Shown here piece after piece: positions 1 through 6,190 of a stretch of 9,503 nucleotides of DNA. Each line of letters begins with the position of its first letter. Within the stretch, counting starts at the first letter, position 1. Source of the stretch: CAZQCI01 sp964592255 (GTDB lineage: Bacteria > UBA10199 > SBBF01); the NCBI GenBank assembly GCA_964592255.1, contig CAZQCI010000083.1, positions 1 through 9,503 of the forward strand. The letters run 5' to 3'. The notes under the pieces are model-generated. The model was not told where the DNA came from. It did not search any database and was given only the letters and a program-made list of their open reading frames with translations. The position numbers and the translations under genes were made by a program.

Positions 1-530
1 CAGTAATTTCCATCTTCGTCGGTGATTTTAAAAACGTAGGTTCCTGTGCTTGGATCCGCACTGACCAGGGTAACATCATTGTCCGGATCCATATAAACAT
101 CTCCACCATTCATGGTGTAAACGTAAGTACTACCGTCTAATTCAACAGTGTCTTCTGTAATGGTGGCGTCTTCTCCTTCACCATAAGTTTTATTGTGGGT
201 GCTATAATCACTTGAAGCGGCATCCACTTCATCTTCTTCGGCTTCTTCTACTTCTTCAATCACTTGAGCCAATTCATCTTGAAGAGCACTGTCTTCTGGT
301 AAATCGTTTGCATAGCCTTCGTATAATTCTAGAATATCTTGTAAATCTTCTTTGAGTTCTTCAACTTTATCTTCAATTTCTGAGTCCGATAAGCCTTGAT
401 CCACCAACGATTGAATGTAGTCTTCGTTGATTTTTTGTTGTTCTTCTTCGGAAAGCGCCGCATAGTCCTCTGCGGTCATGTCATATTGTTCAATATAATC
501 AGCTGATGTTGAAGAGCTTGAAGTTGTCAT
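1..530 (-). CDS. Extremely acidic protein of unknown function, 5' part only
   Basis: An open frame runs on the minus strand from ATG at 530 to the left edge with no stop; 176 codons are visible and the C-terminus is missing. I do not recognise the family. Of 176 residues, 52 are Asp or Glu, only 5 are Lys, and there is no Arg or Cys. Residues 1-10 are Ser/Thr-rich. Residues 20-105 look helical and Glu-rich, with a run of seven acidic residues at 92-100. Residues 115-176 look beta-rich, rich in Tyr, Val, Thr and Gly, with DPDND (148-152) and DEDG (171-174) patterns that could bind calcium but are not diagnostic. There is no signal peptide or membrane segment. ATG 530 is preferred over the in-frame ATG at 536 because an AGGG lies 7 bases upstream of 530 but only 1 base from 536. 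A sigma-54-like promoter lies upstream at 579-595. The product may be secreted by a leaderless route or be surface-linked; this is only a guess. Confidence 0.8.
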   Translation of the reverse strand, partial: MTTSSSSTSADYIEQYDMTAEDYAALSEEEQQKINEDYIQSLVDQGLSDSEIEDKVEELKEDLQDILELYEGYANDLPEDSALQDELAQVIEEVEEAEEDEVDAASSDYSTHNKTYGEGEDATITEDTVELDGSTYVYTMNGGDVYMDPDNDVTLVSADPSTGTYVFKITDEDGNY

Positions 531-578
531 ATCCATACCCTGGTTAAATGTTAATGAGGCTAACCCCTTATAGGTTTT

Positions 579-595
579 AGCAAAGAACATGCCAC
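579..595 (-). promoter_or_regulatory. Candidate sigma-54 (RpoN) promoter for the acidic gene
   Basis: Read on the minus strand, the 17 bases are GTGGCATGTTCTTTGCT. Against the sigma-54 consensus YTGGCACGRNNNTTGCW they differ at three positions (first Y, the C before the G, and R). They keep the GG and GC dinucleotides separated by exactly 10 bases. If the GC is the -12 element, transcription would start near 568. That leaves a leader of about 38 bases before the ATG at 530, with the AGGG ribosome site inside it. Match and spacing are seen directly; function is inferred, and a chance match is possible. Confidence 0.5.
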
Positions 596-610
596 TTGTA
601 AGAATGGACT

Positions 611-639
611 TTGAATTTATAAGGTATTGAAAATATTAA
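611..639 (+). promoter_or_regulatory. Weak candidate sigma-70 promoter for the TPR gene
   Basis: TTGAAT (611-616) and TATTAA (634-639) are separated by 17 bases, each matching 4 of 6 bases of the -35 and -10 consensus. The region 600-660 is very AT-rich, so several other weak pairings exist, for example TTGAAA at 627 with TAAATT at 650. This is the most regular candidate upstream of the TPR gene at 719, but support is thin. Confidence 0.22.
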
Positions 640-718
640 AAAAATAAGATAAATTGACTATTAGTTTTAGGTAACGGGTCTTGAGTTTGGGGCTTAGAGA
701 CCTTAAATATTCAATAAA

Positions 719-1795
719 ATGACGATTTTTTTCCTCAATATAAGAATTTTTCTCATTTTGTTCTTTTTAGCTCCTTGGCCTCTTTGGGCAGTTGAGCCGA
801 CGGACTGGAACTCCGTACTGCGCCATGTCGTTTATGATGCCTCGACAGGGAAGGGGGTAGGGCCTTTTTTTCAAAAAATTCAAACCGACGAGTTGAATCT
901 TACGATCCGCAATTCTTCACCTTTGGATGAAATTCTTTTTTCCCGTTTTTTGCTAGAGTTGGGGCGTAATTTAGAACAAGTACGTGCGCCGTTTAAGAAA
1001 ATTTCTGTTGAAGCAATGGGAACACAAAGTACGATTATTAAGGCGAATATTTTTTTACAAGACGCCGCTGTTTTGAACAAAGGAGATATTTCTGAACCTG
1101 AATTTTTAAGGCGTTGTGGCATCGCTATTATTGAAACATTAACTTCACTTAAGGAAAAAGCTCTAGCAGCCCATAAGGCAGGTCAAACGGATGCCGTGGA
1201 TGCTTTACAAAAATGGATTGATGCACTTCCGGAGAATGATCCCCAAACTATTTTGCCTTTATCTCTTTTAGGTAATCTTTTGCGGCAACAAAATAAATAT
1301 GATGATGCCATTGCAGTGTATCAGAAATTATTAACGGCTGATCCTCATTCCGGTTTTGCACTCAACAACATAGCTTATGTTTATTTTCAGACAGGGAAGT
1401 GGGATTTAGCCATACAGAATTATCAAAAATTTTTGGAAATAGAGCCGGATAATATCGTTGTGACGAAACAGTTGGTGGAATTGTTACGTAAAACAGGTGC
1501 TATCAACGGTGCTAACACTCTGTTGGCTAAGGCAAAAAGTTTGTCGCAAGACCCCGAATTATTTCTTCTACAAGGTAATTTGGCGCGTGATGCCCAAAAA
1601 TACAAGGAAGCCGCCGCCGCGTATGCGGAAGGTTTCAAAATAGCCCCTCAAGATTTTCGTTTTTTGTTTAATCAGATTTTAGTGAGTTTGGACCAGAAAG
1701 ATAAGGTAAACGCCAAAAAAATTTATAAAGAACTACAGACAAAATCTCCGAGCTTGGCGTCTCGTCTTAAAGAGGTGGATGTGTTGAAGGAATAA
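719..1795 (+). CDS. Exported TPR-repeat protein of unknown function
   Basis: A 358-residue protein that I do not assign to a named family. Residues 1-24 form a likely Sec signal peptide: a hydrophobic stretch (residues 4-20) with a single Arg and a plausible cleavage site after Leu-Trp-Ala, before Val25. Residues 25-170 contain no motif I recognise. The C-terminal half carries tetratricopeptide repeats at about 178-209, 212-245, 279-311 and 312-345, with a degenerate unit at about 246-275. Consensus-like pieces are NKYDDAIAVYQKLLTADP, GKWDLAIQNYQKFLEIEP and QKYKEAAAAYAEGFKIAP. TPRs mediate protein-protein contact, so a periplasmic scaffold or envelope-complex role is likely; the partner is unknown. 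ATG 719 is chosen because it places the signal peptide at the N-terminus, although no clear Shine-Dalgarno sequence precedes it. The gene ends with tandem TAA TAG stops and converges on mrp. It is probably unrelated to the suf operon beyond adjacency. Confidence 0.85.
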   Translation: MTIFFLNIRIFLILFFLAPWPLWAVEPTDWNSVLRHVVYDASTGKGVGPFFQKIQTDELNLTIRNSSPLDEILFSRFLLELGRNLEQVRAPFKKISVEAMGTQSTIIKANIFLQDAAVLNKGDISEPEFLRRCGIAIIETLTSLKEKALAAHKAGQTDAVDALQKWIDALPENDPQTILPLSLLGNLLRQQNKYDDAIAVYQKLLTADPHSGFALNNIAYVYFQTGKWDLAIQNYQKFLEIEPDNIVVTKQLVELLRKTGAINGANTLLAKAKSLSQDPELFLLQGNLARDAQKYKEAAAAYAEGFKIAPQDFRFLFNQILVSLDQKDKVNAKKIYKELQTKSPSLASRLKEVDVLKE

Positions 1796-1812
1796 TAGAA
1801 TTTCTATCAACC

Positions 1813-1886
1813 GTCACCCCGTACTTGACACGGGGTCCATTAACTTGGATCCCGGCTTACATCCCTGCGGGACTTTTCCGGGATGA
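1813..1886. repeat. Degenerate palindromic repeat in the convergent gap, possible bidirectional terminator
   Basis: This lies between the TPR stop (1795) and the mrp stop (1891). It contains ACCCCGT (1816-1822) paired with ACGGGGT (1830-1836) around a 7-base loop. A second hairpin follows: ATCCCGG (1849-1855) with CCGGGAT (1878-1884), enclosing TCCC/GGGA (1862-1871). The layout, an arm starting with GTCA, GGGGTCCA, then TGGATCCC and a closing GGGATGA, resembles dispersed palindromic elements found in many Gram-negative genomes. It is the only structure between two converging genes, so a terminator role for both is reasonable. There is no clean U-run after the stem. Confidence 0.55.
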
Positions 1887-1890
1887 TGAT

Positions 1891-2757
1891 CTAAACCGCA
1901 AAATCAGATTGAGTTTGGCCGGGTTTTACAATGGTGGGACCTTTTTTCTGGCTGTTGGCAATGCTTTCCAATAATTGATCCGCAATCTGTAAAAAACGTT
2001 TGGCTTGGGCCGATTCTGGCTTTGCCAATACAATGGGTTTGCCTTCGTCACCCGCGACACGGGTTTCCAGTTCAAGAGGAATGTCCCCCAAAAAAGGGAC
2101 TTTAAGTTCTGCCGCTTTTTTTGAAGCGCCATGGCTGGAAAAAATCGGTGTTTCGTGATGACAATGGGGGCAGGCGAAGGAGCTCATATTTTCAATCAGC
2201 CCTAAAATATCTACGCCCACTTTTTGAAACATGCTCACTCCTTTAACGGCATCTGCTAAAGCGACGTCTTGAGGTGTGGAAACAATTACGGCACCTGTGA
2301 CTGATAAAAGTTGGGTTAACGACAGTTGAATATCCCCAGTCCCTGGTGGCATGTCGATGATCATGATGTCTAATTCACTCCAAGCCACGTCTTCCGTAAA
2401 TTGTTGCAACATACGGGCAGCTAAAGGGCCACGCCATACGACGGCTTCTTCAGGTTTTACAAAAAATCCAAAACTAATGACTTGCAGGCCGTGCTGATGA
2501 ATGGGGAGAATTTTCTTTTCGGCATTCACAGTGGGGGTGACATCGGCAAGCCCCATCATAATATGTTGGCTGGGTCCGTAGATGTCGGCATCCAAAAGCC
2601 CTACTTTTTTTCCCCGCTGAGCTAAGGCTGCGGCTAGGTTAACCGAAACGGTGGATTTACCGACTCCTCCTTTTCCAGAGGCCACAGCGATAATGGATTT
2701 GACGTTCGCGAGGCGTTTGGGAGTGGAGGTGACATTGGGGATCGGGGGAGTTGTCAT
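1891..2757 (-). CDS. mrp: Mrp/ApbC-type iron-sulfur cluster carrier P-loop ATPase without MIP18 domain
   Basis: A 288-residue protein of the Mrp/ApbC/NBP35 (ParA-like) ATPase family. These cytosolic dimers bind a [4Fe-4S] cluster and pass it to apo-proteins. Visible motifs are the deviant Walker A GKGGVGKS (28-35), DADIYGPS (56-63), the DMPPGTGD switch segment (135-142), and the CPHC pair (Cys196, Cys199) that bridges the cluster between subunits in this family. Many bacterial Mrp proteins start with a MIP18/DUF59 domain of about 90 residues. Here only about 20 residues precede the ATPase core, and a stand-alone MIP18-type protein (sufT) is encoded two genes upstream. The C-terminal tail, about 265-288, is polar and poorly conserved. 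ATG 2757 follows the iscS stop by 5 bases, so the two are almost certainly co-transcribed and perhaps translationally coupled. This is the last gene of the operon. Confidence 0.93.
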   Translation of the reverse strand: MTTPPIPNVTSTPKRLANVKSIIAVASGKGGVGKSTVSVNLAAALAQRGKKVGLLDADIYGPSQHIMMGLADVTPTVNAEKKILPIHQHGLQVISFGFFVKPEEAVVWRGPLAARMLQQFTEDVAWSELDIMIIDMPPGTGDIQLSLTQLLSVTGAVIVSTPQDVALADAVKGVSMFQKVGVDILGLIENMSSFACPHCHHETPIFSSHGASKKAAELKVPFLGDIPLELETRVAGDEGKPIVLAKPESAQAKRFLQIADQLLESIANSQKKGPTIVKPGQTQSDFAV

Positions 2758-2762
2758 AAAAT

Positions 2763-3941
2763 TTAATCTTTCTTCATCTGATAAGTAATCGACTGACTGC
2801 GAAGTTTTTCCACCGTTTTTACTAATTTGTCAACGGTGGTATCCAGTTCCTCTTTTGTTGTATGCCGCCCTAAACCGAAACGAAGCGTGGACAGAATATA
2901 TTCGTTAGTGTGCCCTAAAGCCTTGATCACGTAAGAAGGCTCTGTCGATCCGGAGCTACAGGCCGAGCCCGTGGAACAGGCAATATTTTTCATATCCAAA
3001 ATAATTTGTTCAGCATTCATGCCGTTGAACGTGAGGCTAGCATTATGGGCCAGCCGATGGGTGAGTGACCCATTGACAGTGACGTGTTGAATACGTTGCT
3101 GGATATTTTTTATAAAATGATTACGCAAAGCGGTGAGGCGTTTTTGCTCTTCGCTTAAATTTTTCACACACAGTTCTAAAGCCTTGGCCATACCTACAAT
3201 CCCTGGCACGTTGAGTGTGCCGGAACGAAGTCCGCGTTCGTGCCCCCCACCATGCAGAAGAGTTTTTAGAGGAATGGGAGGATTACTTTGATTCACATAA
3301 AGCGCCCCAATGCCTTTGGGTCCGTAAATTTTATGGGCTGAAAAACTTAAAAGATCGATACCCTCCGTTTTTACATTTACAGGACTATGTCCCACTGCTT
3401 GGGCGGCATCGCTGTGCAACCAAATACCTTGTTCATGACAGATAGTAGCAATCTCTTGAATGGGTTGTATTGTTCCAATTTCGTTATTGGCATACATGAT
3501 GGAGCACAGGAGAGTGTTGGAACGAATGGCACGCCTGACATCATCCGGGCTCACAAATCCCTCCTCATCCACATCCAGATAAGTGACTTCGTGGCCTTGG
3601 TTTTCCAGCCATTCACACGAATCGAGTATGCATTTGTGTTCCGTTTTTTGGGTGATGATGTGGATTTTTTTATTGGCCCCCTCGGCTAATCCTTTTAGCG
3701 CTAGATTGTTAGACTCCGTAGCACCACTGGTGAAGATGATGGATTCCTTATGGGGGGCTCCCAAGTTTTTGGCAATGTTTTCTCTTGCCATTTCCACGGC
3801 TACGTTGGCCTCCCAACCGTAGGTGTGGCTGCTGCTTGCGGCATTACCGAATTTTTCAGAAAAGTAAGGAAGCATCGCTTCCAAAACTTCCGGCGCGACG
3901 GGTGTAGTGGAGTTATGATCGAGATAGATTTTCTGAAGCAT
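2763..3941 (-). CDS. iscS: IscS/NifS-type (group I) cysteine desulfurase
   Basis: A 392-residue PLP enzyme that converts L-cysteine to L-alanine and holds the released sulfur as a persulfide. It starts MLQKIYLDHNSTTPV, as IscS and NifS proteins do. The PLP Lys is in SAHKIYGP (Lys204), preceded by the cofactor-contacting segment HSDAAQAVGH (176-185). His102 in TEHK stacks on the PLP ring in this family. The catalytic Cys is Cys328 in GSACSSGSTEPSYV, in the longer mobile loop that marks group I and distinguishes it from SufS. I chose ATG 3941. An upstream in-frame GTG at 3962 would add seven residues (ACRTIIM-type) that do not fit the family and would lie inside a perfect palindrome. No Shine-Dalgarno sequence is visible before 3941, because the palindrome ends 10 bases upstream. 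Why the operon carries this as well as sufS is not clear. IscS versus NifS cannot be settled from sequence alone. Confidence 0.92.
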   Translation of the reverse strand: MLQKIYLDHNSTTPVAPEVLEAMLPYFSEKFGNAASSSHTYGWEANVAVEMARENIAKNLGAPHKESIIFTSGATESNNLALKGLAEGANKKIHIITQKTEHKCILDSCEWLENQGHEVTYLDVDEEGFVSPDDVRRAIRSNTLLCSIMYANNEIGTIQPIQEIATICHEQGIWLHSDAAQAVGHSPVNVKTEGIDLLSFSAHKIYGPKGIGALYVNQSNPPIPLKTLLHGGGHERGLRSGTLNVPGIVGMAKALELCVKNLSEEQKRLTALRNHFIKNIQQRIQHVTVNGSLTHRLAHNASLTFNGMNAEQIILDMKNIACSTGSACSSGSTEPSYVIKALGHTNEYILSTLRFGLGRHTTKEELDTTVDKLVKTVEKLRSQSITYQMKKD

Positions 3942-3951
3942 TATGATGGTT

Positions 3952-3976
3952 CGACAAGCCACAGTGTGGCTTGTCG
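3952..3976. repeat. Perfect 25-base palindrome between sufT and iscS
   Basis: The arms CGACAAGCCACA (3952-3963) and TGTGGCTTGTCG (3965-3976) are exact reverse complements around a single central base. In RNA they could form an 11-bp stem with a 3-base loop. It lies in the 48-base gap between the sufT stop (3990) and the iscS start (3941), only 10 bases before the iscS ATG, where a ribosome binding site would sit. Together with the preceding ATGGTT it resembles the TTCGACAAGC-type dispersed palindromes known from many genomes. It has no U-tract and is not a classical terminator in either direction. Confidence 0.85.
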
Positions 3977-3989
3977 GAGGATTATCAGA

Positions 3990-4307
3990 TCAAAACATTC
4001 CCAATTGCAAACGAGCCGCTTCACTCATTTTATCCGGACCCCAGGTCGGTTCCCACACTAGCTCCATTTTTACATCACTAATTCCTTCAATGGCTTTAAT
4101 TTTAGCTTCCATTTCCCCAGGTAGTGATTGGGCCGCTGGACAATTAGGTGAGGTAAGGGTGAACTGAATTGTGGCTACATTTTCAGAGTTAATCTCGACG
4201 TTGTAAATAAGCCCCAGTTCGTAAATGTTAACGGGAATTTCCGGGTCAAAAACCGTTTGAAGCGCTTCAATGATTTTTGTTTTAAGATCTTTTTCTTCCA
4301 TGTTCAT
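3990..4307 (-). CDS. sufT: SufT-like MIP18/DUF59 family Fe-S assembly protein
   Basis: A 105-residue single-domain protein of the MIP18 (DUF59, PF01883) family. Diagnostic pieces are DPEIPVNIYELGLIY (21-35), the motif TSPNCPAAQSLP (52-63) with the conserved Cys56, and the C-terminal WEPTWGPDKMSEAARLQLGMF-type ending typical of SUF-operon members. The family acts in Fe-S cluster maturation. SufT proteins help deliver clusters to targets under iron or oxidative stress in the bacteria where they have been studied, and related domains are fused to the front of many Mrp ATPases. A second in-frame ATG at 4301 could also serve as start. Neither has a clear Shine-Dalgarno sequence, and a palindromic repeat ends just 4 bases upstream of 4307. 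Sitting between sufU and iscS and near an mrp that lacks this domain, it may partner Mrp in trans; that is inference. Confidence 0.9.
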   Translation of the reverse strand: MNMEEKDLKTKIIEALQTVFDPEIPVNIYELGLIYNVEINSENVATIQFTLTSPNCPAAQSLPGEMEAKIKAIEGISDVKMELVWEPTWGPDKMSEAARLQLGMF

Positions 4308-4311
4308 TTAG

Positions 4312-4400
4312 GTCATTGCCAGCCATTTAACCGGGACGCTGCAATCCATGGTTCGACAAGCTTACCCTGTTCTGGATTGCTTCACGTTGCTCGCAATGAC
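4312..4400. repeat. Nested inverted-repeat element in the sufU-sufT gap
   Basis: The outer arms are GTCATTGC (4312-4319) and GCAATGAC (4393-4400). The inner arms are GCAATCCA (4341-4348) and TGGATTGC (4373-4380). Both pairs are perfect 8-base inverted repeats. The interior holds ATGGTTCGACAAGC (4348-4361), identical to 3946-3959 next to the iscS palindrome. The segment ...TGGATTGCTTC..TTGCTCGCAATGAC is a very common dispersed repeat type in Gram-negative draft genomes. It fills nearly the whole 97-base gap between sufU (stop at 4405) and sufT (start at 4307), leaving no room for a normal ribosome binding site for sufT. Confidence 0.75.
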
Positions 4401-4404
4401 GACT

Positions 4405-4857
4405 TTATTCTTCCGTACTGACGGTTTCTTTTTTGTCTTTCAAAGCTGCCATCAAGGTGTGCCAGGACAATGACGCACATTTGACGCGCGCTGGGAACTC
4501 ACTGACACCTTGGAAGATAATGAGTTTTCCTAAATCGGCGTCATCCTCGACTTTGTTTATGCCTGTAACTAGGTCATGAAATTTTTTAAAAATAGGTTCC
4601 ACTTCAGAAATTTTTTTCCCTTTAAGATGTTCTGTCAGCATGGAGACGGAGGCGGTGGAAATAGCACAGCCACTACCTTCAAAGGACAAGTCTTTAATTA
4701 CATTTTGTTCCACATCTAAATACAATGTGACTTTATCGCCACATAACGGGTTAAATCCATCCGCAGTATGGTTGCAATGCGTTAATTTACCGCGGTTGCG
4801 CGGATGTTTGGTGTGGTCCAGGATGACTTCCTGGTATAGGTCTCTTAAATCCGTCAT
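4405..4857 (-). CDS. sufU: SufU-type sulfur acceptor protein
   Basis: A 150-residue protein of the IscU/SufU fold. The three cysteine ligands and conserved Asp are in place: NPLCGD (Cys39, Asp41), GSGCAIS (Cys64) and VKCASLSWH (Cys127). The spacing between Cys64 and Cys127 is 63 residues, and a GKLIIFQGVSEFPARVKC segment precedes the third Cys. This is the insertion that separates SufU from IscU, and the Lys/His of the IscU active site is not seen. SufU proteins bind zinc at these residues and take sulfur from the SufS Cys persulfide to feed SufBCD, replacing SufE, which is not seen in this window. ATG 4857 gives the expected family start (LYQEVILDHTKHPRN). The strong AGGAGG at 4872-4877 is 14 bases upstream, longer than usual, and lies inside a repeat. 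A different-frame ATG at 4867 is closer to it. Confidence 0.94.
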   Translation of the reverse strand: MTDLRDLYQEVILDHTKHPRNRGKLTHCNHTADGFNPLCGDKVTLYLDVEQNVIKDLSFEGSGCAISTASVSMLTEHLKGKKISEVEPIFKKFHDLVTGINKVEDDADLGKLIIFQGVSEFPARVKCASLSWHTLMAALKDKKETVSTEE

Positions 4858-4867
4858 ATATTTTCAT

Positions 4868-4943
4868 AACCCCTCCTAATTTCCCATTATCTTAAGGGGA
4901 GGAAGTATTCCCCCTCTTAAAGTAAGGGGGGGCTAGGGGGAGT
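4868..4943. repeat. AACCCCTCC / GGGGGAGTT palindromic repeat between sufS and sufU
   Basis: An imperfect palindrome begins AACCCCTCCTAATTTCCC and ends GGGGGCTAGGGGGAGTT. An inner pair, TTAAGGGGA (4893-4901) against TCCCCCTCTTAA (4909-4920), allows one G-U pair or bulge. This C/G-tract layout matches a widespread dispersed repeat of the form AACCCCTCC...AGGGG...CCCCT...AGGGGGAGTT. It fills most of the 91-base gap between the sufS stop (4949) and sufU start (4857). It also supplies the only Shine-Dalgarno-like sequence before sufU (AGGAGG on the minus strand, 4877-4872). Confidence 0.75.
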
Positions 4944-4948
4944 TATTT

Positions 4949-6184
4949 TCATTTAAAAATCTCCAAAACTTTGTTGATGCCTTGGGCCAAAAGATCAATT
5001 TCTTCTTTTGTATTATAAAACGCCAACGAAGCCCGAGCTGTGGCGGGCACGTTGTAACGCGTCATTACGGGTTGAGCACAATGATGCCCGGCACGAATGG
5101 CGATATGATCCTGGTCTAAAATAGTTGCAATATCGTGTGGATGAATATCTTCCAAAATAAACGACACAATGGCTGATTTATGACGCGCAGTTCCGATCAG
5201 TTTTAGCTTTTTAATTTGTGATAGAAGCGAGGTGGCGTAAACTAAAAGTTCATGTTCGTAATCGGCAATATTTTTTAATCCGATTGAAAGAATATAATCA
5301 ATGGCTTTGCCTAAACCTATGACTTCAACAATGGCGGGTGTGCCCGCTTCAAATTTGTAAGGGATATGATTATAAGTTGTCTTTTCAAAAGTAACAGACG
5401 CGATCATATCGCCGCCGCCTTGATAAGGCGGCAGGGATTCTAATAGAGCTCGTTTTCCATACAGAACTCCCACGCCTGTGGGACCAAACAGTTTGTGTCC
5501 GGAAAAAACGTAAAAATCACAATCGAGCTTTTGAACATCCACCGCTAAATGTGGTACCGCTTGGGCCCCATCCAATAAGACTTTGCTGCCATTGGTATGA
5601 GCCAGGCGGATGATTTCTTCCACCGGATTGATGGTTCCTAAGGCATTAGAGATATGGGTGATGGAAACTAGTTTTGTTCTAGATGTCAGATATTTTTTAA
5701 ATTCTTCCACAATTAATTCGCCGGTATCAGTAAAAGGAATAATGCGTAAAACCGCACCTGTTTGTTCACACAGCATTTGCCAGGGTACGATGTTGGAATG
5801 ATGTTCCATGCCTGAAATGATAATTTCATCCCCGGCTTTAATGAAGGCTTTGCCAAATGAGTGTGCCACTAAATTGATACTTTCAGTAGTACCTCGCGTA
5901 AAAATAATTTCTTGGCTTTCTGGAGCATTAAGAAAAGTTTGGACTTTTTTTCGGGCTTGTTCAAAAGCCTCCGTTGCTTTTTCACTTAAACGATAGGCCC
6001 CTCGGTGAACGTTGGCGTAGCTTGTTTTGTAAAACTCACTCATGGAATCGATGACGCTGCTGGGCTTTTGTGTAGAAGCTCCATTGTCTAAGTAGACTAA
6101 AGGTTTGCCACGATGCGTGAGTGATAAAGCCGGAAAGTCTTTACGAATGGTATGAACATCGAATGTCTGTTTTTGTTTTTCCAT
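4949..6184 (-). CDS. sufS: SufS group II cysteine desulfurase
   Basis: A 411-residue PLP-dependent cysteine desulfurase, the normal length for SufS. Motifs are YLDNGASTQKP (31-41), NVHRGAYRLSEKAT (58-71), EHHSN with His128 over the PLP ring (127-131), DGAQAVPH (205-212), the PLP Lys231 in SGHKLFGPTG, and the PPYQGGGDMI segment (252-261). The catalytic Cys369 lies in RAGHHCAQP, the short rigid loop of group II enzymes, whose activity is low unless SufE or SufU accepts the sulfur. The next gene encodes SufU, fitting the SufS-SufU pairing known from Firmicutes and some other lineages. The start ATG 6184 is 6 bases after the sufD stop; an AGGGGA on the minus strand lies about 13 bases upstream. 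No residue needed for activity appears to be missing. Confidence 0.96.
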   Translation of the reverse strand: MEKQKQTFDVHTIRKDFPALSLTHRGKPLVYLDNGASTQKPSSVIDSMSEFYKTSYANVHRGAYRLSEKATEAFEQARKKVQTFLNAPESQEIIFTRGTTESINLVAHSFGKAFIKAGDEIIISGMEHHSNIVPWQMLCEQTGAVLRIIPFTDTGELIVEEFKKYLTSRTKLVSITHISNALGTINPVEEIIRLAHTNGSKVLLDGAQAVPHLAVDVQKLDCDFYVFSGHKLFGPTGVGVLYGKRALLESLPPYQGGGDMIASVTFEKTTYNHIPYKFEAGTPAIVEVIGLGKAIDYILSIGLKNIADYEHELLVYATSLLSQIKKLKLIGTARHKSAIVSFILEDIHPHDIATILDQDHIAIRAGHHCAQPVMTRYNVPATARASLAFYNTKEEIDLLAQGINKVLEIFK

Positions 6185-6190
6185 GTTGGG

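Noticed and set aside
531..718. A small gene or RNA in the divergent 188-base region.
   Set aside because: It is AT-rich with many stops in all frames and no strong hairpin; only the promoter candidates are supported.
3942..3962. GTG at 3962 as the start of the IscS-like gene, adding seven residues.
   Set aside because: The extra residues do not fit the family N-terminus, the codon lies within the arm of a perfect palindrome, and MLQKIYLDHN from ATG 3941 is the usual beginning.
3215..4061. Several plus-strand open frames of 75-105 codons opposite the IscS-like gene.
   Set aside because: They overlap one another and a strongly conserved gene on the other strand, and their translations show no recognisable motif. 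They are antisense shadows.
5414..5432. GCCGCCTT-GAT-AAGGCGGC hairpin inside sufS as a regulatory structure.
   Set aside because: It is produced by the codons of the conserved PPYQGGG motif, so coding constraint explains it.
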